Source: CADCWK01 sp965218235 (GTDB lineage Bacteria; Chloroflexota; Chloroflexia; Thermomicrobiales; UBA6265). Taken from it: a DNA stretch of 64,000 nt. Where the stretch lies: assembly GCA_965218235.1 (NCBI GenBank), contig OZ244595.1, positions 248,001-312,000 on the forward strand, in the 5' to 3' direction. Every line of letters begins with the position of its first letter. Position 1 is the stretch's first letter. Position numbers and translations under genes: made by a program. This document shows positions 26,211-36,390 of the stretch, one piece after another. The notes beneath the pieces were generated by a model. That model was not told the DNA's origin. It did not search any database and saw only the letters and a program-made list of their open reading frames with translations.

Positions 26211-27230
26211 ATGCCGCATCAGCCCATCGCCTTCTCGACCGACCCCGACTACTTCGCCGCGGCTCATCGGGAGCTCGCCATGGCCTTCCCCGGCTCGACG
26301 GTCGAGCGGCTCGGGCCAGACCTCGGTCGCCTGACGGGTGGTCCCGACGAACTCCCGGCCCTGCTCGACCGGCTCCGCGAGCTACCGGTGGTCTTCGTCC
26401 GCCACCTGATGCGGGAGGTGACGACGCTGCCACTGAACAGCGTTCGTCGGGACAAGCAGTCGGTCAGCAAGGCGGTGATCGACCTCGTCCCGGCCGGCAC
26501 ACCGCTGGCCGTCCAGATCTGGTCCAGTGGTGAGTCGCCGCTGGCCTATGGTGCCGAGGAGCTCTGGCACCATCTGTTCGACGAGTTCGGGCGGCGGGGC
26601 AGCGCCGTAACCCGTTCTGGTGCCGACTCGACGCTCGGACTCGCCATCACCGGTGGGGGGATCGTCGTCGGCCTGACGCCGCCGCTGGACGGGTACGCGG
26701 ACTGGCCGGGCGGCCGGATCCGGCTGCGGCGGGACGAGGGGCAGATCTCCCGGGCGGAGTTCAAGCTGGAGGAACTGCTCGCCCTCGGCGTCGTCAGCCT
26801 GCCGGACCACGGGGTCGCGGTCGATCTCGGCGCGGCGCCCGGCGGCTGGACGCGGATCCTGCGCCGGTCCGGGCTTCGGGTGATCGCAGTTGACCCCGGC
26901 ACTCTGGACGAGCGACTCGATGCCGACGACGGGATCACGCACATCCCGCGGACGGCGGCGCCGTTCCTCGCCCGAAACGCTGATCCGATCGACCTCGTCG
27001 TCAACGACATGCGGATGGTTCCGGCCATGTCGGTCGACCTGATGCTGGCCGCCTCACGTCACCTCGCGCGTGGCAACCTCGGGATCATGTCGCTCAAGCT
27101 GACGCCCCACTTCGCCGTGGAGACCGTCGACCGCGCTCTCGCCGCCCTGAGCCAGGCCTACGAGGTCGTCTTCGCGCGGCAGCTCTATCACAACCGCAAC
27201 GAGGCCACGGTCGTGGTTCGGAGACGCTGA
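26211..27230 (+). CDS. FtsJ/RlmM-type SAM-dependent rRNA methyltransferase
   Basis: A 339-residue protein. The C-terminal half is a Rossmann methyltransferase with VAVDLGAAPGGWTRIL (SAM site) and the KDKE-type residues: Lys in SRAEFKLEELL, Asp in LVVNDMR, Lys in GIMSLKLTPHF and a Glu in RNEATVV. The N-terminal half, containing FVRHLMREVTTLPL, is a THUMP-like RNA-binding region as in RlmM (23S rRNA 2'-O-methyl C2498). Exact target inferred only. Weak ribosome binding site; ATG 26211. Confidence 0.8.
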   Translation: MPHQPIAFSTDPDYFAAAHRELAMAFPGSTVERLGPDLGRLTGGPDELPALLDRLRELPVVFVRHLMREVTTLPLNSVRRDKQSVSKAVIDLVPAGTPLAVQIWSSGESPLAYGAEELWHHLFDEFGRRGSAVTRSGADSTLGLAITGGGIVVGLTPPLDGYADWPGGRIRLRRDEGQISRAEFKLEELLALGVVSLPDHGVAVDLGAAPGGWTRILRRSGLRVIAVDPGTLDERLDADDGITHIPRTAAPFLARNADPIDLVVNDMRMVPAMSVDLMLAASRHLARGNLGIMSLKLTPHFAVETVDRALAALSQAYEVVFARQLYHNRNEATVVVRRR

Positions 27231-27319
27231 TTCGAATCGCCTGAACCGGGTTTCGGGCAATCGACATCCATGTCCGAAAACCGCCAGACGTCAAAGGTCG
27301 GGCGGCGTATCCTGACGGC

Positions 27320-28807
27320 ATGGACCAGACCACAGACACCCTCTACCGCGCCTACACCACCCGCGACGCCCGCTTCGACGGGCGGGTCTTCGCCGGGGTC
27401 CGGACGACCGGCATCTACTGCCGCCCGGTCTGCCCGGCCCGAATGCCGAAGCGGGAGAACATGACGTTCTTCCCGACAGCGGCCGCGGCCCAGGCGGCCG
27501 GGTTTCGACCCTGCCTGCGCTGCCGGCCAGAGTCGGCCCCGGACTTCGCCGGCTGGCGCGGGACGTCGCCCGTCGTCCACCGGGCCCTCGCGCTGATCGA
27601 GGACGGCTGGCTGGAGGACCGCGACATCGATGAGCTGGCCGGGCAGATCGGCGTCAGTGGCCGTCAGCTCCGGCGACTGTTCCGGGAGCACCTCGGCGCC
27701 ACCCCGGTCGCCGTCGCCCAGACCCGGCGGGTCCTGCTGGCCAAGCAGCTCATCCACGAGACTGATCTGTCGATGGCGGAGGTCGCGATGGCGTCCGGCT
27801 TCGGCAGCGTCCGGCGCTTCAATGAGACCTTCCAGCGGCTGTTCGACCGGCCGCCGGGGGAGCTCCGCCGGCAGCGCCCCCGGGAACGCACGGCCGATTC
27901 CGGGATCACGATCCTCCTCCCCTACCGGCCGCCCTACGACTGGACGGCGCTGCTCGCCAGCCTCGCCCGGACGGCGATCCCCGGCGTCGAGCGGATCGAC
28001 GGAGACCGCTACGCCCGGTCCGTCCGGTTCGGCGAGCACAACGGCTGGGTCGATGTCCAGCCAGCGACTCGCGACCGGTTGCGACTGACGGTGCGCTTCC
28101 CGGACCTGGAGGCCCTGCCGCGCATCATCGGGCGCGTCCGGCGGCGGCTCGACCTGCCGGCCGACCCGATCGCGATCAACGTCCAGCTGGCCGAGGACCC
28201 GCTGCTTGGCCCGCTGATCGCCGCCCGGCCCGGCCTTCGCGTGCCGGGGATCTGGGACGGCTTCGAGGAGGCGATCCGGACGGTCCTCGCCTCAGACCGG
28301 ACTCGCCTGAATCAGCTTGTCTCGCTGAGCGGCCACTCTCTCGACGACGCGGTGGCCGAGACGGCTGGCCTCACCCGGACATTCCCGTTGCCAGCCGATC
28401 TGCCTGGGTCGATTCCAGGCGACGGGGCCGGTCCCTCGCCACCGGGGGCGGCGGCCATCGCGTCGCTGGCGGCAGCCGTCAGCGCGGAGCCGACGTTCCT
28501 GGACCAGCACCGCGACCCGGCCCAGACCCAGAGACGACTTCGGGATCTGGACGGGATCGACGATGCACTCGCGGCGGCAATCGTCTCGAGGGTCCTGGAG
28601 GGCTACGACACGATCCCGTCCAGCGCCGACAGCCTGATTTCCGGACCGGACGCGCCGTTCACCTCGGCGGCGGACCTTCGGCAACGAACCGGACCCTGGA
28701 GTCCATGGCGAGCCTACGGGATCGCCCACCTGCTCGCCGCCCGTCACCGCATCGCCGAACCTGAATCCACCGGGACGTTCAGCAAGGAGCCACGCCATGA
28801 CCAGTGA
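27320..28807 (+). CDS. Ada/AlkA fusion: methyl-sensing zinc domain, AraC HTH, degenerate AlkA glycosylase
   Basis: A 495-residue protein. Residues 5-75 are an Ada zinc domain with Cys34, Cys38, Cys65, Cys68 (GIYCRPVCPAR, FRPCLRC); Cys34 is the expected methylphosphotriester acceptor. An AraC-type HTH follows (about 85-180). The last 300 residues resemble AlkA (N-terminal domain, then the HhH region), but the HhH is altered: DGIDDALAAAI in place of GIGRWTANY, and the catalytic-Asp region reads SADSLIS in place of PDDYLIK, so Asp is kept but the base-stacking Trp and Tyr are lost. Likely the methylation-damage activator; glycosylase activity doubtful. Overlaps ogt by 11 bases. Confidence 0.88.
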   Translation: MDQTTDTLYRAYTTRDARFDGRVFAGVRTTGIYCRPVCPARMPKRENMTFFPTAAAAQAAGFRPCLRCRPESAPDFAGWRGTSPVVHRALALIEDGWLEDRDIDELAGQIGVSGRQLRRLFREHLGATPVAVAQTRRVLLAKQLIHETDLSMAEVAMASGFGSVRRFNETFQRLFDRPPGELRRQRPRERTADSGITILLPYRPPYDWTALLASLARTAIPGVERIDGDRYARSVRFGEHNGWVDVQPATRDRLRLTVRFPDLEALPRIIGRVRRRLDLPADPIAINVQLAEDPLLGPLIAARPGLRVPGIWDGFEEAIRTVLASDRTRLNQLVSLSGHSLDDAVAETAGLTRTFPLPADLPGSIPGDGAGPSPPGAAAIASLAAAVSAEPTFLDQHRDPAQTQRRLRDLDGIDDALAAAIVSRVLEGYDTIPSSADSLISGPDAPFTSAADLRQRTGPWSPWRAYGIAHLLAARHRIAEPESTGTFSKEPRHDQ

Positions 28808-29357
28808 TCACACGCCCGCCCAGCTCACCCTCGACCGCTTCGCCTCGCCCATCGGCGACCTTCTGATCGCGACCGATGAGACCGGCGCGCTCCGGGCACT
28901 GGCCTTCGACGACCACGGCGCGAAGATGACCGTTCAGCTCCGCCGCTTCTATGGCGACATCCCAATGACGCCGGGATGCGCCCCAGCGTCCATCCATGAT
29001 GCGCTCACGAGGTATTTCGGCGACGACCATTCGGCCCTGGCCGCCATCCCGACGGCCACCGCCGGGACCGCGTTCCAGCGGGCCGTCTGGTCGGCACTTG
29101 GCGAGATCCCGGTCGGCGAGACCGCGAGCTATCTCGACATTGCGACCCGGATTGGTGACCCGAAGTCCGTCCGGGCCGTCGGGATGGCGAACGGCGCCAA
29201 CCCGATCAGCATCGTCGTTCCCTGCCACCGGGTGATCGGGGCCAACGGATCGATGACGGGTTACGGCGGCGGGATCGAGCGCAAACAGTGGCTGCTCGCC
29301 CATGAAGGGGTGTCGATGCCATCGCCAACCATGACCACGCCATCGCTGATCCCGTGA
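28797..29357 (+). CDS. ogt: Methylated-DNA-protein cysteine methyltransferase
   Basis: A 186-residue DNA repair protein that removes O6-alkyl groups from guanine. The active-site PCHRV is at residues 142-146 with acceptor Cys143; RAVGMANGANP is the HTH recognition region and TGYGGGIERK follows. Its ATG overlaps the last codons of the Ada-AlkA gene, with AAGGAG upstream, so the two are translationally coupled. Together they restore the set of activities that E. coli Ada has in one chain. The C-terminal tail (about 175-186) is an extra disordered piece. Confidence 0.95.
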   Translation: MTSDHTPAQLTLDRFASPIGDLLIATDETGALRALAFDDHGAKMTVQLRRFYGDIPMTPGCAPASIHDALTRYFGDDHSALAAIPTATAGTAFQRAVWSALGEIPVGETASYLDIATRIGDPKSVRAVGMANGANPISIVVPCHRVIGANGSMTGYGGGIERKQWLLAHEGVSMPSPTMTTPSLIP

Positions 29358-29475
29358 TGGATCAGCGCCCGGCGCGTTCCGTCCTCGTCCAGTTCGTGAC
29401 GCTGACGATGGCTGGGTTCTCTTGCGCCGGCGCCGCGCCGGGAACGCCGGGAATGACCCGGAGGAGCATCGTCCA

Positions 29476-30330
29476 ATGCCGTCCGCTGACCTGAACACGA
29501 AGGCCATCGCCTTCCGCGATCTCAATCTGGCTGGTGGACTGATCCTGCCCAACGCCTGGGACGCCGCCAGCGCCCGTATCCTGGAACTGGCCGGGTTTCC
29601 CGCCATCGCGACGGCGAGTGCCGCGATCGCCTTTGCCCGTGGCTTCGCCGACGGCGAGCGGATCGGCCGTGACCGGATGCTATCGGAGATCCGTCTCGTC
29701 GCCAGCCGCGTCGCCATCCCGGTCTCGGCCGACATCGAGGCGGGTTATGGTCCGACGACAGCCGATATCGAAGCGACCATCGAGGGCGTCATCGCGGCCG
29801 GTGCCGTCGGGGTCAACCTCGAGGATGCCCGGCCGGAAGGCGGGGCCGAGCCCCTGTTCTCGTTGATGGACGCGTCGAGCCGGGTCGCTGCCGCTCGGAC
29901 AGTCGCCGGCCGGCGCGGCCTGGCCTTGACGATCAACGCCCGGACCGACGTGTTCCTGCTCGGTCTCGGTGACAGCAACGCCGACCGGCTGGCGATCGCC
30001 GTCGAGCGTGGCCGAGCCTACCTCGCCGCCGGCGCTGACATCGTCTTCGTGCCGGGCCTGCTCGATCCGACCATGGTGCGTCAGATCGCGGACGGCATCG
30101 GCGGTCCCGTCAGCCTGCTAGCCGGACCCGGCGCTTCGCCGGCCGCCGAGCTGTTCGCGGCCGGCGCCCACCGGATCAGCCTCGGTCCGCACCTGATGCT
30201 CTCGACGCTTGGCCATCTGCGCACGGTCGGGGGCGGAATCCGGGATCACGGCCGGTTCGACGCCTTCTCGAGCGACCACGTCCCCTTCGACGAAGCCAAC
30301 GCGATGTTCGCGGTTGGGACAGACGGCTGA
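29476..30330 (+). CDS. Isocitrate lyase/PEP-mutase superfamily enzyme
   Basis: A 284-residue TIM-barrel enzyme. VSADIEAGYGPT is the magnesium-binding motif, GVNLEDARPEG and INARTDVFLLG line the site. The KKCG-type loop of true isocitrate lyase is absent, so the enzyme is of the oxaloacetate-decarboxylase/phosphonomutase-like group; the exact reaction is not predictable. ATG at 29476 follows GGAGGAGCATCGTCCA. About 120 bases after ogt, perhaps the same transcript. Confidence 0.85.
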   Translation: MPSADLNTKAIAFRDLNLAGGLILPNAWDAASARILELAGFPAIATASAAIAFARGFADGERIGRDRMLSEIRLVASRVAIPVSADIEAGYGPTTADIEATIEGVIAAGAVGVNLEDARPEGGAEPLFSLMDASSRVAAARTVAGRRGLALTINARTDVFLLGLGDSNADRLAIAVERGRAYLAAGADIVFVPGLLDPTMVRQIADGIGGPVSLLAGPGASPAAELFAAGAHRISLGPHLMLSTLGHLRTVGGGIRDHGRFDAFSSDHVPFDEANAMFAVGTDG

Positions 30331-30593
30331 CCCTCGTTCCACCCGGTGAAGGGCGGTCTGATCGCTGTTCATCGTGCCCCAAAACGCACAATTGGCTACG
30401 GTCGACGCTTCTGGTTGAAGGCGTGGAACTCAACGAGGCGCTCGCACGACGCTGACCTGCACTGGAACGACGCCGGTTCCATTACACCCTGGGATCGTCC
30501 GGCATTGACGAGTAACGGCAAACCAAGCGCGACATCCCCTCGATCCCAGCGCTGGGCGAGCGGGTTCCGGCTGACGCTGTGACCGCCAACGTT
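30331..30593. other. Intergenic region without recognised feature
   Basis: Between convergent genes. Only short chance frames are seen, without convincing ribosome binding sites or composition. The hairpin at 30594-30625 is listed on its own. Confidence 0.3.
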
Positions 30594-30625
30594 GAGGGCC
30601 GGGAGCGTTCATGCTCCCGGCCCTC
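30594..30625. terminator. Terminator-like hairpin after clpX
   Basis: Perfect 13-bp arms (30594-30606 and 30613-30625) around a 6-nt loop, 28 bases beyond the clpX stop. Likely clpX terminator; no T-run. Confidence 0.6.
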
Positions 30626-30652
30626 TGTGTGCGTCTCGATCACTCGTCCAGG

Positions 30653-31897
<1,245 letters not shown>

Positions 31898-32128
31898 CCG
31901 CCCACCTCGCGTCCGTGGTGTCGTCTGGCCGGCGGCCCTGACTGGATCCCTGGATCCCAGATCAGGGCCGCCGTTGGTCCGTGCTCTCGCCGGAACATCC
32001 GGAAGAGCGCACCGCTCGCTGCACGCGTCGCCCGGTCGGGTTCCGCGGTGCCTCAGCGGTGGCTGGCCGAACAAAGCCTCCGGTACGCCCGCGCTGGGCG
32101 CCCGAAGGAACGTCATGATCGCGTCTGG

Positions 32129-32791
32129 TTACGAAGCCGTGATGCCGGCCGGGGCCGTAGAGGCCATGGCGGCGGCGACCGAGGCCGGACCGCTCTCGGG
32201 CATCAGCACTTCGTCGATCAAGCCGTACCCCTTCGCCTCTTCCGGGTTGAGGTAGTAGTCCCGCTCCGTGTCCCGCTTGACCCGGTCGAACGGCTGTCCG
32301 GTATGGGCGGCCAGGATCTGGGTCAGCTTGGTCGTGAGCGTCAGGGTCTCGCGGGCCGCCACCTCGATATCGGGGACGTTGCCGCGGAACCCGCCGGACC
32401 CCTGATGGATCATGATGCGGGCGTTAGGCAGCGCGAATCGTTTGCCGGGCGCGCCGGCAGCCAGCAGAACGGCGGCCATGCTGGCACCCATCCCCATGCA
32501 GAAGGTCGAGACATCGGGCTTGATCATCTGCATCGTATCATAGATGGCCAGGCCGGAATACACGACGCCGCCCGGCGAGTTGATGTAGAGGCGGATGTCC
32601 TGCTCGGAATCCTCATGGGCGAGGAAGAGCATCTGGGCGACGATCAGGTTGGCGATCTGGTCGTCGACCGGGGTGCCGAGGAAGATGATGCGGTCCTTGA
32701 GCAGCCGGGAATAGATATCGAAGGCACGCTCACCGCGATTGGTGCTCTCGACGACCATCGGTACGAGATTTTCGATCTTCGGGATTTCCAT
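32129..32791 (-). CDS. clpP: ATP-dependent Clp protease proteolytic subunit ClpP
   Basis: A 220-residue serine protease. Catalytic Ser104 (GMGASMAAVLL), His129 (RIMIHQGSGG) and Asp178 (ERDYYLNPEEA) are in place; IVAQMLFLAHEDSEQDIRLY and INSPGG are typical. The C-terminal tail after GLIDEVL is about 25 residues longer than usual, Ala/Ser rich. The ATG at 32791 (MEIPKIENLVPMV) is preferred; a longer frame begins at 32836 with no better signal. Partner of the adjacent ClpX. Confidence 0.95.
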   Translation of the reverse strand: MEIPKIENLVPMVVESTNRGERAFDIYSRLLKDRIIFLGTPVDDQIANLIVAQMLFLAHEDSEQDIRLYINSPGGVVYSGLAIYDTMQMIKPDVSTFCMGMGASMAAVLLAAGAPGKRFALPNARIMIHQGSGGFRGNVPDIEVAARETLTLTTKLTQILAAHTGQPFDRVKRDTERDYYLNPEEAKGYGLIDEVLMPESGPASVAAAMASTAPAGITAS

Positions 32792-33269
32792 GAACCTGTT
32801 GTCCTCTTGGTACGGCACCCCGGTGCGGGCGACCACGCCGGAACGATCCTCACCGTCCCACGGGCACTCCGCCGAGACGCCGCCGGTCGGCCGGGCGAGA
32901 CGTCATTCCCACCGGCCCCGGTCCGCCAGCTCATCACCAGCGGGACCGTCTGTGTTCACACACCCCTAATCATACCGTCCGCGTCGAGGTCGGCCACCCG
33001 CCAGAACGGGTGGGCTGACCGCCCCCAGCTCCCGACAATTCCGAATGACCGGCTTTTCAGCGGTCGTACCGCCCGATACGCACGGGAAAGATCGGTGAAA
33101 CAGCGAGCAGGCGCGCGAACTCACTGGGATGAATCGATGGCCCGGCACGAACGAGTCAAAGCATGCGTACCGGGGCCGCCCGGTCCAGACCAGTCTGGCA
33201 ACGATCCTGCTTTGTTCGCGTCAGGCACGTCTCAGGTTGTCGCGTCACTACCCGCCGAGAGTCCCCGCC
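32792..33269. promoter_or_regulatory. clpP upstream region
   Basis: About 480 bases between clpP and the plus-strand 69-residue gene. On the minus strand TATGAT (32973-32968) is a possible -10 for clpP, but no matching -35 was found. No other gene recognised; a plus-strand frame across it lacks support. Confidence 0.3.
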
Positions 33270-33479
33270 ATGAGCACGACAAGCATCTTCGCCGTCATTG
33301 GCTGTCACCGCGACCGAACCGAAGAACTCCTGCTCCAGGGAGGGGATGGCCGCCGGTACGCCTGGCCGTCCCCCACCAGCGAGCCCTCGCCCGTCGACGA
33401 CGACGAGCTGGAGACGGAATGGCGCATCGACGGTCGCACGGACGAGCGCGACAAGCTTCCTGGTGCGCCGAACGCCTGA
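33270..33479 (+). CDS. Small hypothetical protein
   Basis: A 69-residue soluble protein, ATG at 33270, with a weak GAGAG upstream. The first 20 residues (STTSIFAVIGCHRDRTEELL) look folded and the remainder is Asp/Pro/Arg rich. No family recognised. It is on the opposite strand to its neighbours clpP and the GNAT gene. Could be a chance frame. Confidence 0.4.
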   Translation: MSTTSIFAVIGCHRDRTEELLLQGGDGRRYAWPSPTSEPSPVDDDELETEWRIDGRTDERDKLPGAPNA

Positions 33480-33493
33480 TCCCAGCGCTCGGT

Positions 33494-34051
33494 TCACGAC
33501 ACCGGTCCGTCAAGACGACGGCCCAGGACGACCCAGTGACCCAGCCCCTCGGAGAAGACGAAGTCGCTGATAAGCGGCTGGAACCCTTCCTCGTCGTAGA
33601 GGCGCACCGCCGGACTCTCGGCGACGATCGTCGTCAGCACCGCCCAGCGGTGCGGCTTGCCCGCCAGCGACGCCTCCAGGAGCCGGCGCCCGTAGCCGCG
33701 GCGACGGGTATCCGGGTCGACCGCCAGCTCGACGATCACCCAGGCATCGTCGAACGCCCCGATCCTGACCTTTGGCCGGAGCGACGGCGCGATCTGCCGG
33801 TACCACCACTGGTCGGGCCGGTTGGTGTGACCGTAGACGAAACCAACCAGTCGCTCGCCGTCAAGCAGCAAGATGGCCTCGAAGTCGGGATAGGTCCGGT
33901 GGGCTGAGAGGGCCTCCCGGAAGCCATGGGCAGCGGCGGCACCGTGGTTGTACGGAGGCTCGCGAAACGCCCGATCGTAGACCGCAACGATCCGGTCAAT
34001 ATACGGGTCGAGGTCGGCGGCTCGCCGGATAACGATCGTCTCGACTGCCAC
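33494..34051 (-). CDS. GNAT-family N-acetyltransferase
   Basis: A 185-residue acetyl-CoA-dependent acetyltransferase. Motif A with the Q/RxxGxG/A site is WVIVELAVDPDTRRRGYGRR, followed by the LYDEEGF beta-bulge motif. GTG start at 34051 behind GGAGG. Substrate unknown. Sits between tig and clpP on the same strand. Confidence 0.88.
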   Translation of the reverse strand: MAVETIVIRRAADLDPYIDRIVAVYDRAFREPPYNHGAAAAHGFREALSAHRTYPDFEAILLLDGERLVGFVYGHTNRPDQWWYRQIAPSLRPKVRIGAFDDAWVIVELAVDPDTRRRGYGRRLLEASLAGKPHRWAVLTTIVAESPAVRLYDEEGFQPLISDFVFSEGLGHWVVLGRRLDGPVS

Positions 34052-34142
34052 TGCCTCCGCCTCGTCCCCATTGATCGACTACGACCAGGGTGCGGCACCA
34101 TTGCCGTCCGTCCAGAACCCGTTAGCGCTGTCGCATTGTTCA

Positions 34143-34192
34143 CAGAACGAACCTGCCCGCAACCACCGACGGCTGCGGGCACGCTCGTTCTG
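34143..34192 (-). terminator. Terminator-like hairpin after tig
   Basis: Two nested stems: 34143-34150 with 34185-34192 and 34154-34161 with 34174-34181, separated by small internal bulges, about 20 bases beyond the tig stop. Probably ends tig transcription. Confidence 0.6.
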
Positions 34193-34211
34193 GTTTGAAT
34201 ACGCCGGGATT

Positions 34212-35753
34212 CTACCGGGAGTCCTTGTCGACGATCTGCGCCTCGACCGTCTCGGCTTCGGGGTTACTGCCGGCAGCCGTCGAGCCGGCCGCGGCCGCCG
34301 CCGATGCGAGTTCGGCGTCGGCGGACGAACTCGTCGCTTCGAGCGTCTCCGGATCCGCCGCCACGGCGTCGGTGAAGTCGGCGTCGATGATGTCCTCGTC
34401 GGACTCACCCTCCGCCGTCGCCTCGACCAGCGTCGGCTCCGGCGCGACCCAGCCATTGAGGACGGCGCCGCGGCCCTCGGTGACGATCTCGACCAGCCGG
34501 TCGGTCAGGTTGCGCTCGAACAGGTCGCCACGGAGCATGCTGCGGAACTGATCCTGCTGATACAGTCCGCGGATCGCCTCGCCGTTCTCGGAGCCGGCCG
34601 CGACCTTCTCGATCTCGGCGAGGACGTCCTGATCGGTGACGACGATGTTCTCGCGCCGGGCGATCTCCTGGACGACCAGGGTGTTGCGCAGTCGCCGGGC
34701 CGCGTCCGGGCGAATCTCCTCGCGGAGCTCCTCCAGCGACTGGCCGTTGGCACGGAGATAGTTCTCCAGCGTGTCCCGGTTCTGCGACAGCCGCGTGCGA
34801 AGCTGGCCGATCTCGTCGTCCAGTGCCTCATTGACCATGACCGGCGGCAGCTCGATCGCGGCCTGCTCGGCGACCTTGTTGAGGGCGTCGTTGACGACCG
34901 TCGTCCGGGCGCCGGCTGTCTTCTCGCGGTGGAGGTCGTCCTCGATCTCGGTCCGGAGCTCGGCGACGTTCTCGGCGTCGCCAGCCTTCTTCGCGAACTC
35001 GTCGTCCAGGTCGACCAGCTCGATCTGCTTGATGCCCTTCAGCGTCGCGGTGTAGTTGAGCGTCTTCCCGCGAATGGCCGGGCTCACCGTCTCGTCGTCA
35101 TCGGCGAACGTGAGGTCGAAGCCGCGAGTCTCGCCCGTGGTCATGTCGAGGAGCTGCTCGCGCAGGCCGTCGAAGATATTGCTCTCGCCGAGGGTGAACG
35201 TCGCGCCTTCGACCGGCTCCTGAAACTGCTCGCCGTTTTCGGTGACGGCGAGGTCGATCACGACCTGCTCACCCTCGACCGGCTTGCGCTCGTCAGTGAC
35301 ATCGACCCACTCGCTGGCGTTGCGGCGCAGACGCTCGATCGTCTCCTCGACATCGCTCTCGGTGATGGACGCGTCGATCGGCTCGACGCGGACGCTGGCG
35401 TAGTCGCCCGGCTCGATCGTCGGGTAGACCGGGACGACGACGCGGAAGGCAAGCGGCTCGAACTCGGTGATGTCCGCGACCGGGTCGCCGATCGGCTGGA
35501 CGTCCTCCTGCTTGAGGGCGTCGCGGTACATCCGGTCCATCAGGACGCGGTTGGCCTCCTCGACGATCGTCTCGCGGCCGATCCGCTGCTCAACGAGCTG
35601 GCGCGGAGCCTTGCCCGGCCGGAAGCCGGGGACCTGGACGGTCTTGGAGACCTGACGGAAAGCCCGGTCCATCGCCTGGGCGAATTCCGCCTCGTCGGCC
35701 GCGATATCGAGCTGGACCTGGCTCTCGGGCAGACGCTCAACAGTAACCTTCAC
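34212..35753 (-). CDS. tig: Trigger factor (ribosome-associated chaperone)
   Basis: A 513-residue trigger factor. The ribosome-docking signature VPGFRPGKAPRQLVEQRIG is at residues 42-60; a PPIase-like domain (EGEQVVIDLAVTENG ... VEGATFTLGES) and the helical C-terminal domain follow. Longer than the usual 430-450 residues because of an Ala/Ser/Glu-rich C-terminal tail of about 70 residues. The start is GTG 35753 with AGAGGCGC upstream. Catches nascent chains and, in this order, precedes clpP-clpX as in many bacteria, with a GNAT gene in between. Confidence 0.95.
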   Translation of the reverse strand: MKVTVERLPESQVQLDIAADEAEFAQAMDRAFRQVSKTVQVPGFRPGKAPRQLVEQRIGRETIVEEANRVLMDRMYRDALKQEDVQPIGDPVADITEFEPLAFRVVVPVYPTIEPGDYASVRVEPIDASITESDVEETIERLRRNASEWVDVTDERKPVEGEQVVIDLAVTENGEQFQEPVEGATFTLGESNIFDGLREQLLDMTTGETRGFDLTFADDDETVSPAIRGKTLNYTATLKGIKQIELVDLDDEFAKKAGDAENVAELRTEIEDDLHREKTAGARTTVVNDALNKVAEQAAIELPPVMVNEALDDEIGQLRTRLSQNRDTLENYLRANGQSLEELREEIRPDAARRLRNTLVVQEIARRENIVVTDQDVLAEIEKVAAGSENGEAIRGLYQQDQFRSMLRGDLFERNLTDRLVEIVTEGRGAVLNGWVAPEPTLVEATAEGESDEDIIDADFTDAVAADPETLEATSSSADAELASAAAAAGSTAAGSNPEAETVEAQIVDKDSR

Positions 35754-36297
35754 GCGTAGTGCGCCTCTCTTCCCGGCCGGGCGGGAACCCGAGCGCCGAC
35801 CCGAATCGGGGGCGCCACGGGAACAGACGGCTCAGGGACGTATCTTCCATATTCCGGCACCGGATGGGCTCGTAGGCGGCGCGCAACCATGCCGGATCTG
35901 CACGACGCGCTTCGGCGGACCATCCGGGAACAATCCGGATCATCGACACAGGAGTATACCAGAGCGAACCTAACGGGCTGTCGGCGCGGCAACCGGACAT
36001 CGCCGGACCTGTGCCAATCTGGCCGTTGGAGAGATCAGCCTGAGATGCTACTGTCCGGCGAGAGGCGGATGACTGCCTTCAAGGTGACCCGGAATCCTGG
36101 TGTCATCCGTCGCACCGTCGATGTTTTGGGCATTCCCGTGCGGTAAACCAGTCCGTCCGATCCGATCCAACCGAGCTGAGGTCCGGGTGTCGAGCCACCT
36201 GGCGTCCTCGTCGGAATGGATAAAGATTTAGCCTGCGGGAAATCCACGCATGGCTTGCGTCGGTTGGAGTCGAATCGAGAGGATCGGCCCGTTGTTC
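35754..36297. promoter_or_regulatory. Divergent control region of tig and the M23 peptidase gene
   Basis: No gene is seen. On the minus strand TATACT at 35958-35953 is a possible -10 for tig, about 200 bases upstream of its start; -35 unclear. The rest holds the plus-strand promoter and a palindrome listed separately. Confidence 0.3.
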
Positions 36298-36315
36298 TGT
36301 GACGGATCTGTCACA
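36298..36315. promoter_or_regulatory. Palindromic operator-like site TGTGAC-N6-GTCACA
   Basis: Perfect 6-bp inverted repeat with 6-base spacer, resembling CRP/FNR-type sites (TGTGA..TCACA) but with two extra spacer bases. It is 75 bases before the start of the SH3b/M23 gene and may control it. No regulator of that type is in the window. Confidence 0.4.
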
Positions 36316-36390
36316 CGTTGCGGCATCAGTAGGTCGTCCCTGGGTCCCCGAGCGGGGCGGCCGGGGAGCGTCACAGGAAGGAACCTCGGC

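Noticed and set aside
30346..30582. Plus-strand 78-codon frame between two convergent genes
   Set aside because: No ribosome binding site, and no family; treated as non-coding.
34071..35759. Plus-strand frame of about 560 codons
   Set aside because: Antisense to tig, which has the trigger-factor signature.
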